Part shown: piece by piece, positions 11,522 through 25,100 of the stretch
Layout of the letters: each line of letters opens with the position of its first letter
Numbering within the stretch: position 1 is the stretch's first letter
Assembly (NCBI GenBank): GCA_036850595.1
Contig: CM072160.1
Location: 7,209,773-7,273,772, forward strand
Source of the DNA: Rhyacichthys aspro
Lineage: Eukaryota > Chordata > Actinopteri > Gobiiformes > Rhyacichthyidae
Length of the DNA stretch: 64,000 nucleotides
Direction: 5' to 3'
Notes under the pieces: model-generated
Seen by the model: only the letters and a program-made list of their open reading frames with translations
Told to the model about the DNA's origin: nothing
The model's database searches: none
Program-made: the position numbers and the translations under genes

Positions 11522-13171
11522 GCACCACCTGCGGCACGCAGCAGAGGCCCGGCAGATGAGGCGTTAAATCACTCCGAGACATTAGGATTTACAAAAATGG
11601 CGTCTCTCTCAAAAATATAAGTGTTTGCAACTGTCAGTGTTTGGTCTCACATGTTGGCTTGAATAAAGGCTATGTCAGCGGACAGAGCTAAAGTTAGCTG
11701 CAAAAGATAAGCTTAAACAGAGCTTTTGCAATGGTCTCTGTTGCAATGCACTGAGTGCATTTTTTTGATTGATCTATAGTGTTAAGATAACTACTAATGC
11801 GACCTATAGTAGCCCTCATGAATTCAAAGAAACTCTATCAAATGTTGTATTAGCTCTTGAGCTCCTGAAAAAGTCATGGAAACAGCTTAAGGGGCATGCT
11901 GTTAAGCCATGAACAGATTAGGAGCTATGTTTTTAACTGCCACAATATGAAAAACCATAATTACTTGACATAATTACTTGATTTCTCATTTTACTATACA
12001 CGCTTAATCAAATGGTAAAATGTTGGATGCCAATTTAAATAAGCAATATTAAGTTTTGTGCTTTCATATTTTATATAAACTACAAATAGAGACATGTAAG
12101 GTAAGGTATGATCAGCTTCAGACTCTTATTGTGGCATTAGTCTCTTGTTTTGGCCTTGGAGATTAAAAAATACATTTATACAAGCATCAAAAGACACTGA
12201 CAAGTTGTTTTTCTGTCTCTGTCCTGAAGCAGGTTGAAGAAGTGTGGCATAAAGACCATCAAAGAGAGGCGTTTCTGGGACAAACAGCCGAGTCATTTAT
12301 GTAGTTTTGTGCATAAATTTCACACTAAGTCGCTATTGCTTGGCTCGGATTACGTTTTATATTGACCGAGAACAACTCATTTGTCACTGTTAAGAATTAA
12401 TTAGTCAACCCAAAGGCACAAACAACTAGTGTCAAGGCGAAACACTGCTGTACCCATCTTTCTTTGTCTGTACTTTTTCCTTTTGCTCACATACGTCATT
12501 CACTCTGCACAATTTGCCGCGAAACACATGCTTCTTAAATAAAGTAGTGGATCCCTCATGATTATCTTCCTTTTTTATCAAAACAGTGACATTCCATTTG
12601 GCAAAAAGTAGTTGTTCCCTGTCCTAAAACCTTTTCAAAGCTAGTCTACGTACTTTAATGCTTCATATACACAACAGTCGCTTCACTTACAGAGTAGTAT
12701 GATGGAAACAGTTGTGTCTGTTCATCAAGCAGACAGAAGGAAATGGGAAACAGAGAGGCAGCAGGCGACAACCAGCCCTAATTTTCATCAACAACAATCA
12801 CCTTTTTCTGATTGTTGTCTCCAATTCAGTCACATCCCTCATCATTGTCTTGGTCCTGTTCCCAAATATTCCCAAATAAAGCAGATTAAACAAGCAAGGT
12901 GCAAGCGAAAAATGCACCGACACCTTTGTTATTCCTTGGCTTTGCATAAAAAAAATCAGTATATTCAAACATTTTAACAGTATTAATCTCAAAAATATAA
13001 TAGGGAAACATAAATATCAATTAGTTTTGCTGGATTTTCATTCTTTTTTTTTTTATAACTGTAAGCTCGTGCCATCTTTGTAAGAACAGCTGGTTTCTGA
13101 TTGGCTTAGGCAGAGTGGCGTCTGCAGTCCTGATTGGAGGAGAGGATAGTCCTGGTGCAGAGAGGTCTCCA

Positions 13172-13198
13172 TCATCTAGAGTTGAGTCTGGGAGCCGT
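13172..13198 (-). CDS. myo1c: myo1c exon 32: last codons and stop
   Basis: 27 coding bases: T-A-P-R-L-N-S-R then TGA (13172-13174). Human ends VAPRLNSR. Acceptor TTTTTCTCCAG. The exon continues as 3'UTR. Confidence 0.95.
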   Translation of the reverse strand, partial: TAPRLNSR

Positions 13199-16100
13199 CT
13201 GGAGAAAAATATTACACGGGTCACTACAAAAACTCATTTACTTTGAGAACTCATATTGTAAGCTTCTTCAACAACAGGAAATGTCCCTTGTAAGATGTTA
13301 AAAGTAGGTTTTGAGTTAGATCTAGCATCACCTTGTACATACGAAAGAAAAAAACATGGACAGTTTATGTAGGAATAACAATTGCGCTCAAGCATTTACT
13401 CACCACAGACAAGTGTCCGTTCTTTGCCTTGGCCACCAGGAGTTCAGATCCAGGGGTGAAGTCTATGATCCCCTCTTTGCCCTGACCCCCAGTGAACTTT
13501 ATACTGAAGAAAAAGCATTTAGAGAAGTTTATTTCAAATCATTCTATCAGCATATGGTGCAGTCTCCAAATTGTCTCCAACTAGAAAATAAATGCACCCT
13601 GATTATACATTCATCAATATGACATCTAATAATGCTCATAGAGCCCTTTGTAGACCCCATTTTGCCCCCGTACAGTCCTGAGGAATGAAGGCATGGACTC
13701 TGAATGTGTGCTGAAAGATAAATCTCCAACAATATGGCTATGGCTAAGGACAAAAAGCTCACTTATTCCCAATATATCCCATTGACTGATAGAGACCATG
13801 GTAAATGAATGAATAAATGTTATTTCCTGCACTAGTCAAAGCAGCAGAGGTGTGTTCAGTGCCTCACCTGCCCTGGTTGATGTTGATGTTGTTTATTTTG
13901 TCAGAACAAATTGCGAGTTTGGTCAACGTCTCGATCACATGGTCACTTTGTAGAACCACATCTCCCTGAGAGAGACATGTCACCAGTTAATGCATTTATT
14001 ATCACGCACAGAAGATTGACTGATTGATTGATTGAAACTCTGGCTTTACCTTCTGCTTGTTGTCGTCACTGGGCACGTGGAGAACAAACAGGCCGTCGCT
14101 GAGAGAGCTGACAGAGATACCTGTAGAGAGCAGAGAGTTTTGACCATGTTCTAACAATACTACAAAAATATGTTCTTAATAACTGTTATATGTTGATCTC
14201 TGACCTTTTAGGGCTCCATAGTCGATGCGCTGCTTGAGTTTGGCCTCTTCTACAATGATAGCACTGTTGCCGGTGAGCAGCAGCTGCCGGGGCCGAGCCT
14301 TGTAGCCCTTTCTGTCGTATTTGGTGACTGGCACTGCGTACTGAGGGAACAGAAAGAAGAGCAGTTAATCAAAGCTGAAGAAGTCCTGCACCTGAGCCTG
14401 AAACCTTCATCAGATGACACCGACCTTCATCTTCTCATTGCCCAGATTTTGAACCACTTTGGGGTTAATGTCCTCTCCATCTGTAAAATAAAGAGAGGCA
14501 TGACTAAAGAAAGAAGCAAGTGAATAGGGGCACTAAAAATGGAGAACAGAAAGCACCTTCCCAAGAGATTTAAGCCACACAGTAAAAGCATGAGCCCCTG
14601 TCTCTATTTATGTGGATGTCTCACATTTTTTCCAAAAAAGTGATGCACAATAACCACAGCGCAGCCTTAATACGTCATTGATTTTCTATAAAGTTGAGCT
14701 GTCATATCTCTTGTTCCGCCTGGTCACTTTTTACTGCCTCCCTTCGTGGGATAAGGACTGAACCACTTTACAGCCCCCATGTCAATACTCCATCTTTAAG
14801 GACGAGGCAGGATGTAAGAAAGACATAAATATCCCACAACAAAAGGTAAACATAAAATGGGCTATTGACTGATGACTGCAGAGGTTACAACAAATTACAT
14901 GTTACTTTACTTGACATACAGTTTTTTTAATTCCCAGTTTGCACTTTTGTATTATTAAATGATTAGGCATGTAAACCTCTAAATAAACATCTAAATCTTA
15001 CTGAGTCTTGTGCTGACGAACAGCTTAGGCACGCTCTGTGGGTAGTTGTCCTTTTTGTCTTTGAAGATCTCACTCGCGATCATCTTCTGCTCCAGCTGTG
15101 GGAAGACAAATCAATGGCAGTGAGGCAGATGAAGAAAACAAATTCATTGAGTATATTTTAATACTGCATTTACCTGATGTTTCCACTCGGGGCTGATTTT
15201 CTTGCAGTAATTCCACACCATGTTCTGCATACACAACGTCCGCAGATGCTCTGAAGCCTAAGAGACAGAGTTTTAGAGGTGGCATGTTCTCAACTATTAA
15301 CTTGAGATTAAAGCAGATTTAAATACCTCAATGAGTGCAGCTGGTGGCGTGGGCCAGCTCTTGTCCAGGACATTTTTGGGCAGGTTTCTGCGGAGATTCA
15401 TGAGGAAAGAGTAGCGCACATAATCCAGGAAGTATTCATTCTCTGGACAGCGCTCCTTGTGGCGGTAGATGAAGCCTTTGATAAACCTGAGATTGAAAAT
15501 AATGTTAACAGAACGTAATTAATAGCGTTTGGGAAAAAAAACAACTGAGCAACATCTAAAAGGCACCATTCTGACTGACTTGATCTTACCTGCGAATAGT
15601 GTCAGCTGCCTGTCGCCTGCGCTGGGCTCTCCTCCGAGCCAGGATGCCCCTCCAACAGGCCTGGAACACAATAGCTAAAGACAAGACAAACATTACAACT
15701 CACACTAACTTAAAATGATGACTGCTCTATCAACAGCAAGATTTCTCACCTGCGTTTCTGAGTTTCTGATATTTGGACTTCTGGCTGTAGCCTTTCCATC
15801 CGGCTTGGAGCTGGGTGGCTGAGAGCAACAGAAGATTAAACAGAGATAACTTATTAACATCTCCTGCACAGCATTGTTTATGAACGACACAAGCAGTAAA
15901 TTATGTTCTGAGCTCTTACCAAGACTGTGTTTTCTTGTCTCGAGTGCGTCTTCAGTGGCAAACAAGGTCTTTGGGAAACGGATGAAGATTTTTGATCTGG
16001 AAAATATACAACATTTAGAACAACCCCCCTGTCTTAAGGCTGCATTAAATTTGGAAATTGAACTAGTTGTCTCCTTTTTATACACTTTAAATGACAGAAA

Positions 16101-19100
16101 GAGCATTGTGACTGTAATTTATAGGAAAAACTTTAGCTTTATAGTATTAAAAGTGAGGGGAAAAAAACCAATATCCAGTTCAATAAAAAAAAAAAAATCT
16201 ACGGCATAATGACAATTTTCTGTAGTACAGGTGAATATTCTTGCCAGATTAGTCCAAGATCTGTCATACGACATCCACAGAACACAGCTGTAGGTGTTTG
16301 TGACTGACCTGCCCAGTTTATACTCCTCAGGCTTGTACCCCAGGTGTTTGACCAGTGCGGCCACTCCATCGGGCAGTTTGCCCTGCCAGTTCGGCCAGGT
16401 TTCTGGACAAAGGGACTTGTATCTATAAAAAAAAAAAAAAAAAATGAAAGAGTTTGTTTCACTGTACAGGGGATCAAGACCTCTCTCTGTCTCAATTGTT
16501 CACTAAAATGACGTCACTGGTATTTATTTATCTTTTTTAAGTGCAAAAACGTCCCGCATTAAATATTAGCAATATATAATGGTAATTGGTTTGAAAGGGA
16601 ACTAAGTGATAATGTTGTGATCACCTCTGTAGGAAGACCTCATAGCGGCGCCTGTAGGCGAAACCCGCCCGCCTCACTCTCAGATTTTCCATCAGGCCCA
16701 GATACTTGACCTGGTGACGAATCAGGACCTCGTCAAACCGACCTGGGACAGGGCAAAGAGGGGGAGCTCAGATTAGTCAGATGGCAAATATGTAAAGTCT
16801 ATGGAACAAAATGAACCGGCGTAAAGCAGTAAATGCTGCGCTGTGGGAGTAAGAGTCACAAAGGACAGAGAAACAGTGTTAAACAAACAAAAGACAAACT
16901 GTGGAGGCAAACAAAGGCTGGTCCGATAAACTGACCACACGGCTACTGCGCCTGAAACAAGCAGTCCGGACTGGTATCAGTAAAAGTCATGGATTATTGG
17001 AGTATATTTGCTTACTGACATTTCTACTGTTGTGCTTACATCAAAGTTGGCACAAACCCAGCTATTGATTAGGAATATTTTCTATTTTTACTATGCACTG
17101 AGGCAAAGAAAAAATAGAGTATAATAAAATACAACTTATCTATACATATGTGGTTAATCAAGTGAGAATGTCTATTATCTATTCTATTGTCTATTATTAT
17201 TATTATGTTACGGGTTTTGTTAGATATAGGAAACAACTTAAGTTTATCTTATGGTTGGGGAATTTTGACATAGACTTGCATGAGCTATTTGTGTCATTGC
17301 ATATTAGATGATGCAATGAATAGCACAGGCCACAGTTTACAAGCCAGAAAGAACAAATAACCAATATATGTTATATTAAGCATTGATCATTTGGATAACT
17401 GTATTTTAACAGTGTATTCTCAGTCAAACCACTCTAAAAGGCATTGTATCCCTCCACCAGTTATCCGTCAAGATGTTAAATAATGGCACTTGGAGAGGGT
17501 CCCACATCAGCAGTACAGCAGCCCATCACAATCATAAAACATTGTCTGTAGTTTAATCTAGCAGCACTTCTGTTTGTCAGCACTAAACCAGAAGAACACT
17601 GCGTTTACCTGATTGCTTGGAGTCATTGGGCTTGATGCAGCGCACGTACGACGGCTCCTTAGACATGAGGATCTCCATGAGCTTCGCCAGACTTGCTTTG
17701 AACTGGGTGGCTGCCTGAATGTGCAGACACAAACGGCAAAAGAAAAAAAAAAGGTAAGCAAAGCTGGTCAGAAAGGGTGCGAGGAGGGAGAGGCACAAGA
17801 CTTGATAGATGGATGTAAGAAGCGGCAAATAGATGAGACGTTAATGAGGCAAAAAGCAAGGCGAGCAGAGCAGTGGCCGTGTGACGCAGCCAGATAGAGA
17901 CTGAACACTGGGTTTACTGTGGAGGACTGGGACATTAGCCCGTGACAGTGTCCCATTTTACTGTGTCACCGAGTGTGCAACAGCAGGGCATTCCTCGAAG
18001 AGTGGGAGAGAGCAGAGAATCCCCTTTCGGCCCACTGTGCACCGTTAGCGGGAAACACACTACTGTTTGTTTCACTGTGGGAAAGCATGCCGGGACGTAT
18101 GGAGTATGGTTTATTAGAGCGAGGAGTCAAATGCAGGAAAACAATAAACATCTCACCGTGTCGGGACGTTTCTTGTCGCTCAGCTCCTCTCTGTCAAAAG
18201 ACTGGGTCAGGATCTTGTTCTCAGACATACACATGACCTGAAAAAGGGGGGAAGATCTAGACTGTGCCACACAAAATGAAATATTTAGGTTTTTGTCCAA
18301 TAGGTAAAATCATGTTTACCTCTTTAAGGTTCCTGAAGAGAAGGTCGTTGTTCTTGTCCAAAAAGCCTGAGAAAGAAGATGATTTAGGAACTGATTAAAA
18401 ACTAAATTTTACTCAGACATTAAAACATATATGCCCTGTTTTGTCAGATTTTGCACATTTAATTCCTATGCACTTCAACATACATTTGCAAATATGTATA
18501 TATCCAGTCAACATGATTTTATACCATACACAGGCTTACATAATAACTTTAACCTAGACAAATCTTTGGCAGTCTCTCCCCTTGATATTGGAACATATTT
18601 TGAAGTAAATGTAAAGGTAAGTAAATGCTTTTTGTAGTAGTAAATAAAAGAATCACTGGGAAAACATCAAAAAAATCAGAATGGCTTGGAAATCTGTGTA
18701 TGGTTAGTTTAATGTGAACAATAAACTAATGCAAATGTTTCATAATACATGACATCACTCCTGTGGCAGACGAAGCCTGAATTAACTAATTTGAGTTAAA
18801 TTCCCCTTGGGGATTAATAAAGTCATACTAGATACTAGAAAAGGTATCAGGACATCCCAATCCCTAGTTTTACTTTTGTTGATTTACTTTTTTATTAGTG
18901 TCAAAGCTATCAGACTAGAGTGCCGACTCAGTAAGAAAGGAAAAGTTGCCTCATTCGTCAAGTAAAAACAAACATTTTCCAACTGCCACTGCTCACAGCA
19001 CTCAAAGTCTCTGTAGCTAGTGTTTGTTTACCATTTAAATATATGAGGTTTTTTCTATAAAAACATTACTGGGCGAGTGCAACCAAGAAATAAATAGCTG

Positions 19101-22100
19101 GTCAGAAGTTGGGCATTAGTGTTCACCAATATCTCAAGAGAGTCTGTGGTTCAAAAACATTAAGAGTTTTGAAAAAAGAGAATTCTACTTCACAGCTTTT
19201 ACAGTGATGCCAGAATTAAATATGTTAACAAAAAGGTATGAAGTGTAAAGGTAAAGAGTGATCCACATACTTTAAGCCAAAACTCAAAAAAAAGTAGGTC
19301 ATGAGGGCAATAAGGTCAAACAATCATTGACTGCTCTGCTTTTTGTTTGTTTACAGTCACAAATCAAAAAGGGACTGATTACAGACACACACCGTTGACA
19401 TTGTAGTTGACCTCTCCGGCGTAATGCAGCAGTCGAAATTCATCACGGCCCATTACCTTCCGGGTCTTTCCATCGGCCAGCTTGTGCCTGTGGAGAAATG
19501 AAAAAAACACAAATTGCCTGAATGAGTTAATAACTGTGCATAATGTGGAAGTAAGAGCAGTCACTTGTATTTCTGGTGAGATGCTATGAGTAAACCAAAC
19601 TAACGTGACAAAGTGCGGGTGTCCCCCCACAGTGTCCTCCAGCTTCTCCAGAAAAGTGATGTCGCTAGCATCTCCAGGTCTGAGGCACTCCTCGTCCTGT
19701 TATGAGAGGAGAAGAATCAAGAAGTCAGCAACAACAATAAACACAAGCTGAAAATGTATTATATAACTATAACTTTGTGGCATTATTTAAAGTTTATGAC
19801 GAGAAAGTGGACGCCTCTGGCTCCATTCAATTTCCGGTCTCATTCAATGTCTTTTGTCATATTTATAGTGTATTTATGTTGGTAAGAGTACATTTTGGTG
19901 CATTTAGCATTCTTTCCTAGTTGCTAATGCTGTGTATCACAAGAACAAGACGAGGCATTTTGTGTTTTCCTTTTAGATTAAAAGTTTTACCCATGTAAGG
20001 ACCTGGAACCATACCGTTGTCTCAGCATCATGTTGTTTTTTGGCTTATTTATTTCTTTATCATAGTGTTTTATTGAACTTGTACAGAATTTTAGGAAGCA
20101 GTTTGTTTTTAAAATGTGATATATAAAAAAATAAAAACTACCTCGACCTTAGGTACTTTTAGGATGTGTATAGTGATGATTAGTGATTGTAGACAAAACC
20201 ATTGTCTTTTACTGTTTTCTCACCAGAATAGAGATAATGCCTTTGAACTTTTCTTCCACCAGGTCACAGATGATCTTGTTGTTGAAGTACTGCACTGGCT
20301 CCCACTACAAACAAAGCACAAATAGATTAGACATTCTCAGGCATAATTTTATACCGATAACACTTACATAGTGCTATATTGATATATTTTAGATTCGTCT
20401 AAATTCAGTGATGTACAGAATGTGAGGAATCCCAGGCCTCACCCACTCGTATGTGAGCGCACACATGAGGCGTACAGCAGCTGTGTTCGGTCGAGTTACT
20501 GAGACCAAACACATCATTTACACAGATACTACAGAGAGCTCAGCCTACGGTCGTCACGTCAGTCGATAAAAGGCTCTTTATGATCTGAATTCAAGTCTCT
20601 CCCACAACCTGTTTGTTCTGCATTCACATCAGAGTAAACACAAGAGGGCCTTGTCCCAGAAACGAAAAAGAAACTTTATATGAAACCAATGGACAGACAG
20701 AAATTCTTTTCAATTATATACCTGAATTTAAATGCATATGTAATAAAGTCTCAATCTCCACTCAAATAAATCTCCAAGTACAACTAGCTTTAACAATACC
20801 AGTGTTTATTTCAGTCAGCCATGATGCAAAGTGTTTGGATCAATTTAATGTTGCATGTGTTTAATCTAACAAAAAAGGACAATAGAAGAGCGGAAAAATT
20901 ATTTATAGAGGCAACTGAGGTTTGCTTTGTTCTAACATTTGTCTCCATTTCTCTTTTACTCCCACCAAATTTTTGAATCTTTTCTACAAAACCATATTAT
21001 TTTTTGCAAATCTTTTTCCAAATAATAATATATGAGTGTATTAACACAATTCAAAAGAGACTGCAGAAGAGGAGGGTCTCACCGTGATCCCCTCGGCCTC
21101 GTACTCCTCCTGCTCCGACTTCAGAGTGAGCTCGATGAACAGCTGCTGGAGTTTCTCGTTACAGTAGTTGATACAAAACTGCTCAAAGCTGCAACACAAC
21201 AACAACATCCGCAGGTTAATAACAAGCAGTCATTAAATAGTCAAATGTGTCAAATAATGTATGTACTATGTAGATTTAGACCTGTCTTTCCAGTGTTGTC
21301 ATGGCAGCTGCAAAGATTTGATTTATGACCTATATCAGTATTAAACCTCAGCCACTGTCTATTTTGAGTCTCTTTTACCTGTTGTTCTGAAAGACCTCAA
21401 AGCCATAGATGTCCAGCAGTCCAATCACAGAGAAGTGTTTGCTAGAGTCGTCCTGTAACACACAAAGGAAACGTTATTCACAGTTTCACTCAAAAAAATT
21501 AACTTTTTACAAACTTATAAACACTTTTAACACACAATTTGAAAATCCTAGAGTAAACATTAACCCTAATCATTTTAGAACCTAAGTAACTTGTTTAATA
21601 TTTTGTTGAATACAATGGAAATAAGGTTTTAATAAAGTTACGTAAACTTCTAATTAATTTGACATATTTTAAATAAAGCTCCCTTTGAGAATAAAGACTA
21701 ATTACTTGTGACATACCGTGACCATTTAGATTTTTATTGTTTCACTTTCACATGCAAGATATTTGAGTCTTTGGCGAATACATTTTTGTCAACAAGTCTA
21801 GTAATCTCATCAAGTTTAGTACAGAAATGTAATGCCAAACAAATTCCTGTTTATAGGTATTGTTGTCACAAAAGCAACAAACCTGATATAGAGCAGCCTT
21901 ACTTTAAGTATACCTTATTTGAATTAAGTTGCAGACTTTTCTGATTACTATTTGACACTGTGTTTCACCTAAAGCCCACAAGGAGGAGCTGTACTGTAGC
22001 AGAATAAATAGGGCCAGTCAGACTTTTAAAACTCCAAATGTTGTGAAAAGCTTTTGCTGTATTTCAAGGCCATTTGTAGGAGTCATCATTACAATTAATA

Positions 22101-25100
22101 TTATAGTACTTTGAAAACAAATATTACATTATTACAAACAAAAACCACAAATTATATCTTTACGTTAATTTTATTTAACAATTACTCAAACAGTAATTAC
22201 ACAGATGGGCTTTAAGGACCATAATCATCCCTGGGAAAGAGGCATATGGGGTGTGTGTTTACCGTGTAAGTTAGCGAAGCATTTATCTTGTTGACCAGCC
22301 AGGTAAAGGTGCGTCCGTACACCGCCTTAGACAGAGCGTCCCGGGCCGATGACGCCTGCTCGAGGTTCAGGGGGCTCACCAGCTGTGGATGAGACAGGAA
22401 GGTGAGAGGCCGTGAAGCCAGACATAACACAGATCCTCAGAGTTAGAGCAGCTACAATATAATTACTCTGCAGCAGACATTACACACAGGAAAGCCCTGT
22501 ATACAAACACTTATCACACCACAATGCCACTGTGTATCCAGGCCTACCTCCTCTCCCTTGGCAATTATCTTCTTGTGTGTGAGTGCCTCTGTCAGCACTG
22601 CCCCGTTCACTCCCAACAACTGGAAAGAGCAGAGGGTCATTAGCACATCATCAAAATAATAAATAAATGACCTGTGTGACTGAGAAAAGACCAGGACATC
22701 ATTCTGGTTATGCCATCTGTCTACTATGTGTTAATCAGGGATACAAAAATGAAAAGATTGAATCAGGAGAAGATGCCAAATTTTTAAGCTATAGTGGATG
22801 TGTTTGCTCTTCTCAAAAAACAAGCCATAACTACAAATTTACTAGAGTGGTTACTTTATGACAAATATTTCTGATTTTATTTTATTTATTATGTTTATTC
22901 ATTCATTTATTCATCTTTTTTCTGCTAATTTGTACAGGATGCTGAGCACTAAAGCCTCAGCATACTGTACAGCTTTGAGCATAAGGCAGGGTACGCCGAG
23001 AAAAACTGCCAATTAAACATAGTATAGCATTCAGTACACATTTAACTCATTTACAATTGGCAATTTTGGAACACTAACTCAGCAGCACTCTACACAAAAG
23101 ACCAGGGTTCAACCCCATGACCTTCTCGCTCTGAGGCAGGAGGGCAACAACAAGAGCACTGCTAAGTCATTTAATAGTCCTCCCTTCTGTTCTTGTAGTA
23201 AATAAATCTTTTATGAGTACAGCCCAGATTAATAACACCAAACCAAAACACCTTTTAGGGCAGTGTGCCACAAATTCAAACTATGCATGACTCCCATTTC
23301 CCCTCGTGGCTTGTTAATGGAGTTTATGAAGCTGCTTGGGGCTAAGTCTTACCCGAGCCAGGTACTTTATCTGAGTGTCTGAAGTGATGCAGGCGTTGCC
23401 CTCTTCGCTGCCGTACTGCACGTTGCCCAGGTGGAGGACGCTGGCGATGATGTTCAGCAGCTCCTGTGAAAACGAAACACAGAGGGAGCAGAAACAGGGC
23501 AAGGTCATTTAGGAGATAAACATGAAAGAGTGAAAAAGATAAGAGCAGAGAGATCACTGTGTATCTTTATGGGTAACTTGGCAGATAAAGATGGCTTTGA
23601 TATTAACCATAAAACTATTACATAATTGAAACTCAGAGTGCACACACCTGCTGAGATCTCTGGAGCTCTGGATGTGAGCCCAGACTTAGAAAAGAGTAGG
23701 AAGACTCCCACGCTGAGCACAAATAAGTTCTCACTGTATAATGGCCCCTACACATTCTCTTAAATATATTCACAGACGGAAACCGGAAACAGACTCCTCC
23801 AAACACACAGTACTGTAACAACTCTATTAGACGCACTTTATTTTATAGACAGGAAGGGAACGGTATAAGTTATACATCAGCTGCAGATTTAAACAAACAT
23901 GCCATATTGTTTAAACATTTAAACATATTACTACATTTATTCTCACTATTTTGAAATGTTACTGAGATAAATGTAACTATATTAATTTGATGTAAAATAA
24001 GCAATGCATTATTTAGCAAAAATAAAATGAACTGGGGATAAATCATCACCACATACTGCCTTGTTCTTTATATCACAATCTACTTGAATTATGTACATAA
24101 ATGAAATACAAGAAACTGCTTATTTTCACTTCGTGGTTGTATTAATAAACATTTTTTGAGGGGGTTCTTGCCTTTATATTTCTCACAGTTACATCACTTT
24201 TAAATTCAGCTAAGACTGGGATGGCACTTACCTCCACCTCGTCTTCATTGAAACCAATCACAGTCAGAGCTTTCTTCACCATTTTCCAATCACTGCGATC
24301 ATTTATGGAACTCACTTTGGGACAGTTTCCCTAAAAACACAAGTAAGAACATACCTTACTCCCTAATGTAGCTGAAGCCTGCTTCAGTTTTATGGCTTGT
24401 GAAGTGATTAACATGTGTAGCCGGTTTTGTAAACACACAGTAACATGTGAAAGCCTGTTTACACACGTGTGAAGTGTTTTTCTATCGCACTAACTGTTGT
24501 GTTCGTGAAGCTGTGTTTTCAGATGGAGCCTGGAGGCAGCGTTTGGCCCCGAGGGAAACCCTGACTGAGAGGCTTTAACCAGAACTCCCACTGGGACCTG
24601 CTCCGAAGAAAAGAGTGTCCGCTTCACTACAGTCGACTTATATCACACAAATACATCTTCAGAGGGCCATCCCATCAGTCAGCAACAACACTTTGGGCTT
24701 TTATTTTCAGTGTCTCAGGGGTAGTTTAACAATATCGAGCCAATCCCTATGGTAATACAGATAAATAAATAATAAACGCAAAACAATCAATTGTGCAATA
24801 TAAGCAACACACTTTTTCTTTATCTTGAGAAGGTCATGTATTTTATTTCATTCAAATATCTCATGGAAGTTTGCAAATTATTCCTCAGGGATGCACAACT
24901 TCAATAAAAAACATGCATCTGCTTTATTTGCAACATCTGAGCCACATTATGCAATACTCCTTGTCTTAACAGATCTATAATGTACTTGATAGTGAGCCTG
25001 TTTACAAACCCTAAGAACACTATTATAAAAGAAGCCCAAGCATTGCCTGCAGTTGTATTTAGCTGTAGTTTAATGGCCTTACTTTGACGAGGTACTGATA

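Larger units (their letters stand above)
11010..13171 (-). other. myo1c: myo1c 3' untranslated region
   Basis: It runs from the TGA at 13172-13174 to the poly(A) signal, about 2.16 kb and AT-rich. Open frames here are short and unrecognised. The extent is inferred from the signal and has no direct support. Confidence 0.55.
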
